Shown here piece after piece: positions 58,001 through 64,000 of a DNA stretch of 64,000 bases; the stretch's first letter is position 1; every line of letters starts with the position of its first letter. The stretch is from contig NW_026251746.1 in the NCBI RefSeq assembly GCF_025024155.1, positions 124,001 through 188,000 on the forward strand, given 5' to 3'. The notes under the pieces are model-generated. The model searched no databases, had not been told where the DNA came from, and worked only from the letters and a program-made list of their open reading frames with translations. The position numbers and the translations under genes are program-made. This stretch comes from Gamsiella multidivaricata (taxonomy: Eukaryota; Mortierellomycota; Mortierellomycetes; Mortierellales; Mortierellaceae).

Positions 58001-61000
58001 AACCCAGTCTTCGGATCAGAATGCGCCCAACGTCGGTGCCATAATCAGCACAGGTCTCGATGTGGATCAGATCTTGCGCGAATATTGCCTTGACCCGTTA
58101 GAAACCCCGCGCGATGAGGATCAGGTCCAAGACGAGGTCCAGCGCCATGGGAAGCCATTCATGGAAACATTCACTTACCACAGCAAGAATGCAGAAGACC
58201 AGCAAAATGCCTACAATGTCTATCAAAAGTGGTCGCGGCGCTACAGGGACTGTAAAGGCTCTCCCAATGCCTTGCACGAAAACATGAACACATCTGATCT
58301 CGCCATCATGCTGCGCTCCTCGAGGCTGCTTCACTTCTGCAGAACGCCATTACTTTTCACTGAATTCTCATCCTCACTCTTCCAGCTCTCCAAAGAATCC
58401 AGCAGCACGACCCAGACCTCCGCAATGTGTCAAGCTATAAATGGAAGAGCAAACGGATCCGGCTTAGGTGAAAAGCCGGCTCCTGTGGTGGATCCTGTTG
58501 CGCAATGGTACAGCGCGTTAGCTGAGGCATTTATGCGAGAATACAGTCAGTACCTGGCAACTGTAGGCATGCAGTTGCTAATGTATGGAAATTCCAAGTT
58601 CGACAAGCCAGTGGAGCCTTCTCAATCCGGAGAGTTGTCATTCATGTCGCAATTTACGGTTTCACAGACCCTGTCTGTCGCCAGTCCGGCTGCCTTCCTG
58701 TTCAAGTCGCTACAAGGTGGATCGATCATGTGTGAGGTCCGTTTACAGGGCATGTTTGTTTGTGTAACGCTATACACACTGAACCGACGTTATGGCCGAG
58801 TCAAGGTTGCGGCACCAGGGTTTGCTACAGCTGAGGCTAACAAGCAAAGCTTGAGGGTCTTTACGGAGCAATGCGCCCGTTTCAAGGACCGTATTCACGT
58901 CAATAGCTTTGTGTACGATTTCCATCTGCGATACATTCACCGGATACTGATGGAATCATCCAAGGTGACGGCACCTGGGTCCCCTACTGCCGGAACGGGC
59001 TTCTCGAACGCTACTTCGACTTCATTGCCATCCTCTTTCGACTTGTTGGATGTGCTGCACCAGTTCATGCAATATCACTCACGTCCTGCGGCTTACTCTC
59101 GAAACCGGATCTACCGCGGAGTCTACCGAACAAATGTTGCACCGGGAGAGACTGAGTTGCCAGGACATTTGTTTGAGTACGTGATCAAGAACCCACAGCG
59201 ATATGGATTTCAGGTCATTCATCACCAGAACCGCCCGAGAGCATGTTTTGTCTCCGGACGCGATCTCTTGACTGGATTCGGAGGTAGTCACAGAAACACC
59301 GATGAAAGTCTACGATCTGAACACCATCGATTTGTGAGCGAAAGTGTAGGCCAGGGCTTGAAAGGCTTTGGGGTCAACGCAAGCAGGGGTGGATTGGCGA
59401 CGAAATATGATAAACGACCTTTTGAACCACACGCACGGCACACAAGTCATGACAACACCTTCAACGGCAAGCGGATGTCTCGCAGGATGACGACAAGTAG
59501 ATCGGGCTATAATGTGAAAGAAACCGCGGTTCTTGAGGAGGACGGAGTTGAATATGTGCTAGTCATCTCGGATGGCGAACAGGATAACATGGGACTTACT
59601 GTCCACTACTATCTCTTGATTCTCAGAGAGGAAGAGGTTGTCAAAAAACTGGAGGACCGTCATGGGCCGCTCGTTGGCGCCAAGGACCGCCTGCTAGCCG
59701 CCAATCACAATCTCCTGCACTTGCGAGAAAGCGTAAGCTCTGGTTCGATTAACCATGGCCTTGGTGGACTAGCGAACCGGTCGAGCATCATTGCCAGCCA
59801 ACTTCAGCCAGCGTATCCCGTGGGGGATGAGAACAGAGTACAAGCGGAACCAAAGCAATCGGTATCAGTTACAGATCAGGGCACGGCTACTCTCTCTGAA
59901 ACGCTACCTCAGGAACACTTCAGCGGAGGACAGCGGCTCATGGACGTGACAGAGTTGCAGGAGCGGATCACTGAACGGGCTGTCCTTGGCGACGTTGTTC
60001 GTGCAGCCGAGATTCGCTTGGATATGCTGTTGAAGCAAGCTGCGCAGTTCTTTGACCGTGACTCGTTGTGGGAAATGCTTTTGCAAGGAAAGATTGGCAA
60101 TTCTGGTGTGATTCTGACGGGATCGAACTCTTCCTTGATTGGTACCTCTCACGGCGTTAGTACCCCGGGAACGATGTTGTCAGTCGATACAGTCGATTAT
60201 CTTACTCACAATAGTCAGCAGCAACATCAGCAACAGCAACAAGGCAATCGACAGGACAGCGCGTCTGTAAGCAGCGCCGAACTAGGATTTGCGGACTTTT
60301 TAGCACTCGGACAGCGATTCCACAGCACACCGCTTGAGGAAATGGAACCGGGTTTCCGAGCGATTGTGACAGCTCCAGGAATTGACTGGGGCGGTGTCCT
60401 GACGTTCTTGGCGCGTTACTACGCCCGATGGGCGAGAGAGTTCATGGAGCATGACGAGACCCAGTCTCCAGGACCTGCTGTGTCCAGTCTCAGACCTGGA
60501 CCTACTGCAGGACCCTCATTGCCATCGCTTGGTCGTCGTGGATCGATCGCACGAGGGGCTAAACCTCAAAGGGCTCGCCGACACCTTGTGATCTTTAACC
60601 CTCATAACCGGGACTTGTTGATACATTTTGTGATCAACATGAAACCCGCTACATCTTCTGATGTTACAGGCGAAACGGCTCAGGAATCTTTGTCAACGAA
60701 GCCTTATCAAAGCAGTTTGTTCGGAACGTCCACGGGAGACCTCGGTTCACAATCTAACTACCAGAATTCTGGGACATCGCCATCTACAAGGCCAAAGTTA
60801 TTCACTCAGTCACACTCGCAGCTTCAGGCTCTCTTGATGTCCTCCTTCCAGCCGACTTTGCCGCACTCGCAACACCTTTCGCCAATGTCGCAACAACAGC
60901 AACAGCAACAGCAACATCTTCATCCGCAGACGACGCGGCCCACGCTCTCAGAGATGTCAAATCGAGTGTCATCCATGACATCGATTGCACGCGCTGCTAC

Positions 61001-61742
61001 ATTGGCGGTGACCAAAGTCGCGAGTCGGCTGCAGCCCTCCCGAAGTCGCGAGCCGTCTGTTATATACGCAACCCAGAGCGGCGCTAGCTCGTGTGCTGCG
61101 AGTATTATAGTTGAGGATGATGCACAATCGACAATAACAACAGGAACCGCTGCAACAGGTCACATGGGATCGACCAGAATGAACCTTTCCAAAGCAAGCG
61201 GAGGTGGCACCTCTAGTCTCCTCACTCCTGGGGGCTCGAGCACTCGACATGTACGCAAGTTGGGCATCAATCAGGGCAGCCAAGGCCACCATCGCAGACG
61301 CTCTGGTGGCAAGTCCAAGAAACCTGAGATCCAGCGGTACTCGACTGTAGTATCTGAGCGGTCTGGTGGTACTGATCGGGCTTCCGTAGTCTCTGAGAGC
61401 CATGGCCACGACCACGACCACGACCATGACCAAGCAGAAGGTTACGAGGATAACGAGCGTGACGGTAGCGTGAGCGGTCACGACGAGAATGAAAGCTTTG
61501 AGAGAGAGTACGATGGAGAGGAATATGATGAGGATCAGAACGAAGAGGAGGAAGAAGACGATGAGGATGAAGGCGATGATGACGAAGTGGAGGATGAGGA
61601 CGAACTTGAGGAAATGGGCGCGAACGTGCGCGTGTTCTCGGTCAGTCGCGAGCCCAAGAGCGGGTACAATACCATCGAGTCAGAGCATGTTGGCGACATT
61701 ATCCGCACATTGTCGTACTGGATCTGGAGAGCGAAGAAGTGA
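49059..61742 (+). CDS. SZT2: SZT2-like protein (KICSTOR/mTORC1 nutrient-sensing scaffold homologue)
   Basis: In animals SZT2 anchors the KICSTOR complex that brings GATOR1 to lysosomes and restrains mTORC1 when amino acids are low. Exons: about 49102 (or earlier) to 49637, then 49797-49951, 50036-50105, 50184-53746, 53859-55932, 56036-56256, 56414-61742. Exons 2-7 alone give 3,803 residues in one frame; the total is near 3,980, somewhat longer than human SZT2. Signs of homology: RVFCISKQYRSVFLVDVSSS (vWA-type strand with a DxSxS MIDAS at 49881-49895), LVIITDGV (about 50591), RFVTEATLGKF, YHRAFLI and PLFLHLECSF, in the order found in SZT2. The intron 53747-53858 has a GC donor. The tail is poly-Gln, Ser-rich, then strongly acidic (about 61480-61620). 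It ends DIIRTLSYWIWRAKK, TGA at 61740-61742. The 5' end is uncertain: an ATG at 49059 joins in frame only across an implausible 30-nt intron. Confidence 0.85.
53747..53858 (+). other. GC-AG intron in the SZT2-like gene
   Basis: The exon ends CTCAG and the intron begins GCAATG; it ends CTATAG before GGATGAATC. Joining AG+G restores Arg and the frame ...TLR-DESAELKTRF. Reading through instead meets a TGA immediately, and no nearby GT keeps the frame. Confidence 0.8.
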
Positions 61743-61968
61743 GAATGTACGGAGAGGAAGGCGGAAAAACAGGCGTGTAATTACGGCACAACTTTCCACA
61801 ATAAAACTAGTCAAATATAGAGTTGTTATTGTCGAACCTTAATGCAGTTCGCGCGTTGCTTGTGTAACGTTCCAACCGCGCTTTTACTCTAAAATTGCTT
61901 TTTGCTATCGTATATGCTCTTAGGATTAAGAGGAGCGCGTGAGTGCGAAAATATTCTCTGGTACCCGC
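61743..61968. other. convergent spacer between SZT2 and kexin genes
   Basis: About 225 nt separates the SZT2 stop (+) from the kexin stop (-). It includes AATAAAAC at about 61800, a likely polyadenylation signal for SZT2. Confidence 0.45.
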
Positions 61969-64000
61969 CTATTGTGCGTTAACTTTCAGTGTTACAGGAC
62001 TGGATGTTGACTTCCAGGCGCTGTTCTCCGGCGTTCTGGAGGCAGCAACAAGGAAATCTTCTTCGTCTGTGTCACTCCCTACCTCAAAACAGTTACCATC
62101 GTCAAGATCACCTTGATTCTCGAGATGCCGGTTATCTGAGTAAGTCATATCCTTGACTATCGAACCATCATGGCCATGGCCATCGTCGTCGTCAACATAT
62201 CTAACTTGATCTCCACTTACGCCTCCAACGTCACCGCAATATCCGCACCGTAGCAAGTCGATATCATCCTCGTCATTCTCAAGGCTCCGACGCGCTAGTC
62301 TCCAAGAGCTTCTCCAGACACCCGAGTACCGGCTTCGACCATTCCACCTGTGCCTCGTAACGAACCCCACAATTAAGGCTGCGATGCTGACGACTCCGCA
62401 AAACACGTATAGCGTGTGGCCCACAGCTGAGGCTAGTTTCTCCTCCATTTGTGCCTCAGCGGCTATCTTCGTCTTGGTATCCATGGCGCCTCCCTTCTCA
62501 GAATCTCCCTTTGTTATATTGTCACCAGCACTTTTATCTTCTCCAGTGGAGTTGCTGTTAGATGGTATGCCGTTACGATTGCCTGCCTTTTCATTGGAGC
62601 CATCGACGTCCTTGCTATACTCCAGCTCTTTTGGAACAGAATGTTCGTCATTCACAATTACTTTACTGTCTGTGTCCGTTTCGGGGATGTCGGGGATACT
62701 CAGGTCCTCGGGATTACCAGTTAAGGTTTCGATCTTGTCGGGCTCTTCCGAAACAACTGGCAATTCAGTCAAGATCTGCTCGCCATCTGGGTGCGGCTCC
62801 TTGGGGGGCTTGGCTGATATGTTCGCGGCACCTTTCCTCAGCTCTCCCCAGAACTTGATCCTCCAATCAACAAATTTTCCCTTGTAGTTGGGGTTGTTCT
62901 GATCGCGAACCGTCAGCGTCCATTCACCCACTGGGTTTTCATCCCTATATAATGTTTGAAGGACAGCTGTATTAGCAAACGAGCAATGTCGTATACATCA
63001 ACAGGAAGAAAAAAAAAAAAAAAAAAAAAAAACTTCTTGTTCACAGATGCGTGGTATTACCAATGTTTCACGGTCATAAATGTCCAGTTCACAAATCCTG
63101 TTTTTGCAGTATCGAACCGTCTCCGAGCTCCCAATTTTGACTCGATATTGTTCGGACTCGTCAGCACCACTTCCACATCGCCACGACGTTCATGCTCGAT
63201 ATTTACCATCACCGTGATGTGCTCCAGATTGCCGAGCTGTACACTCTCCCCGTCCAGATCATCTTTGGTAATCATCAGAGTCGAAGACACGCCCTTACCT
63301 CCTTGTGAGATGATGTGCCCGACACGCACCACTGACGGATGGAGGGACGTCTGAGGGCCAAGTGGTTCAAAGACTTTGGCGGCTTCCACCAGCTTGTAAG
63401 CGTCTAGACTCCCGTAGCCGAATTTATGGTTAAACAAACGTCCAGAGGCGGTTTCCTTCCAGTCAGGGTCATTAAGCGAAATAGGGATTGCGGTAGACAG
63501 GAGCAGGTATTGAACGTCCCTCCAGGTGAGATCTGGACGAACAGAGAGCACGAGAGCAACCATGCCCGCGGCGATGGGAGCTGCCGCACTTGTTCCTCCG
63601 TGCTGATCGAAGCAGCGTCGCTCTCCGACATCGCATGTGTACTGAGCAGGAAAAAAAATGACATGAAAATATAAATTAGAAATAAAACATGGCAATTACT
63701 AGCAATACTGGCTGACAGACATAATTCCTACTTACAATAGCGCTACCCCCTCCATTGCTATAGGTTACAGCCAGCTGCGCCGAACATGCCTCCGAGTAGT
63801 AAGGGTGCCGTTGTGCACGATCGATGGCTCCAATACTGACCGTGTACAGACTGTTTGTATAACCATCAAAGTTGCAGTCGTCATCCTGACTGCCACCATT
63901 TCCTGTTGCGAAGACGTAAATACTTCCAAGACCGGACCGCCCATTCTTGATCCCGTTGACCATAGCATCCAAAACAACACCCTTGGGCGCATCCATGCTC
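61969..64000 (-). CDS. KEX2: kexin/furin-like proprotein convertase, 3' part (5' end outside window)
   Basis: A subtilisin-family serine endoprotease of the late Golgi that cleaves precursors after paired basic residues. The visible exons, 64000-63736 (partial), 63641-63061 and 62944-61969, join in frame. The first has IYVFATGNGG with the oxyanion Asn. The second has GGTSAAAP with the catalytic Ser (about 63589), then the P domain (about 63300-62880, VEVVLTSPNN and GEWTLTVRDQ). After it come a Ser/Thr/Glu-rich stalk, a membrane segment (TLYVFCGVVSIAALIVGFV) and an acidic cytosolic tail, as in Kex2. The catalytic Asp and His, the propeptide and the signal peptide lie beyond the window edge. 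Confidence 0.92.

Noticed and set aside
61480..61640. Acidic repeat-like tail of SZT2 as a separate repeat element
   Set aside because: GAGGA-type codon repetition simply encodes an acidic low-complexity tail within the same frame.
1..64000. CRISPR arrays, insertion sequences, tRNA or rRNA genes
   Set aside because: I looked on both strands and saw no regularly spaced repeats, transposase motifs, tRNA T-loop/anticodon arrangement or rRNA-like sequence.

Overview
The window is nuclear DNA of a filamentous fungus. The genes are split by many short introns (about 90-650 nt, mostly GT-AG, often with poly-T or poly-A runs), coding exons have GC-rich third positions, and proteins carry long Ser/Gln/His-rich linkers. 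The gene set (Vps34, Upf3, RPB10, Kex2-type protease, Trm44, Sfr1/Mei5, VDAC, CDP-alcohol phosphotransferase, Pho80-type cyclin) is general eukaryotic/fungal. An SZT2 homologue, which budding yeast lacks, together with the gene style suggests an early-diverging fungus such as Mucoromycota/Mortierellomycotina. That lineage call is inference. I see no viral genes, transposase, CRISPR array, rRNA or tRNA gene.

Layout: 1-1307 (+) 3' end of a low-complexity protein; 1672-3876 (+) choline/ethanolamine phosphotransferase; 4087-7097 (-) uridine kinase/UPRT-like; 7772-9232 (-) unresolved locus; 9416-10494 (-) VDAC porin with a leader intron reaching 11152; 11932-13086 (-) Sfr1/Mei5-like recombination factor; 13087-16445 non-coding, with a perfect 26-bp inverted repeat; 16446-16928 (+) small C2H2 protein; 17627-21792 (-) Vps34; 23304-24507 (+) DJ-1/PfpI protein; 24773-27126 (+) unknown helical protein with two apparent frameshifts; 28488-36299 (+) giant RasGAP-like/Sel1 protein; 36506-38777 (-) Trm44; 38919-41335 (-) ADCK/UbiB-like mitochondrial kinase; 41900-43654 (-) Upf3, divergent from 43875-44427 (+) RPB10; 44723-45611 (-) Pho80-like cyclin, divergent from 46680-48825 (+) mitochondrial J-protein; about 49059-61742 (+) SZT2; 61969-64000 (-) kexin, truncated by the window edge.

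There is no operon-like logic; each gene is an independent unit. Several touch growth and nutrient control (SZT2/TORC1, Vps34, Pho80-like cyclin, a RasGAP-like protein), but the clustering is probably chance. The most notable biology is the SZT2 homologue of roughly 3,980 residues. Other points are two GC-AG introns, the perfect inverted repeat, the RasGAP-like/Sel1 architecture, an ADCK-type kinase with KLSQ in place of KxGQ, and a gene whose 3' exons need two 1-nt corrections. Exon ends were derived by hand from splice signals and reading-frame continuity; where the 5' end is unresolved this is stated.
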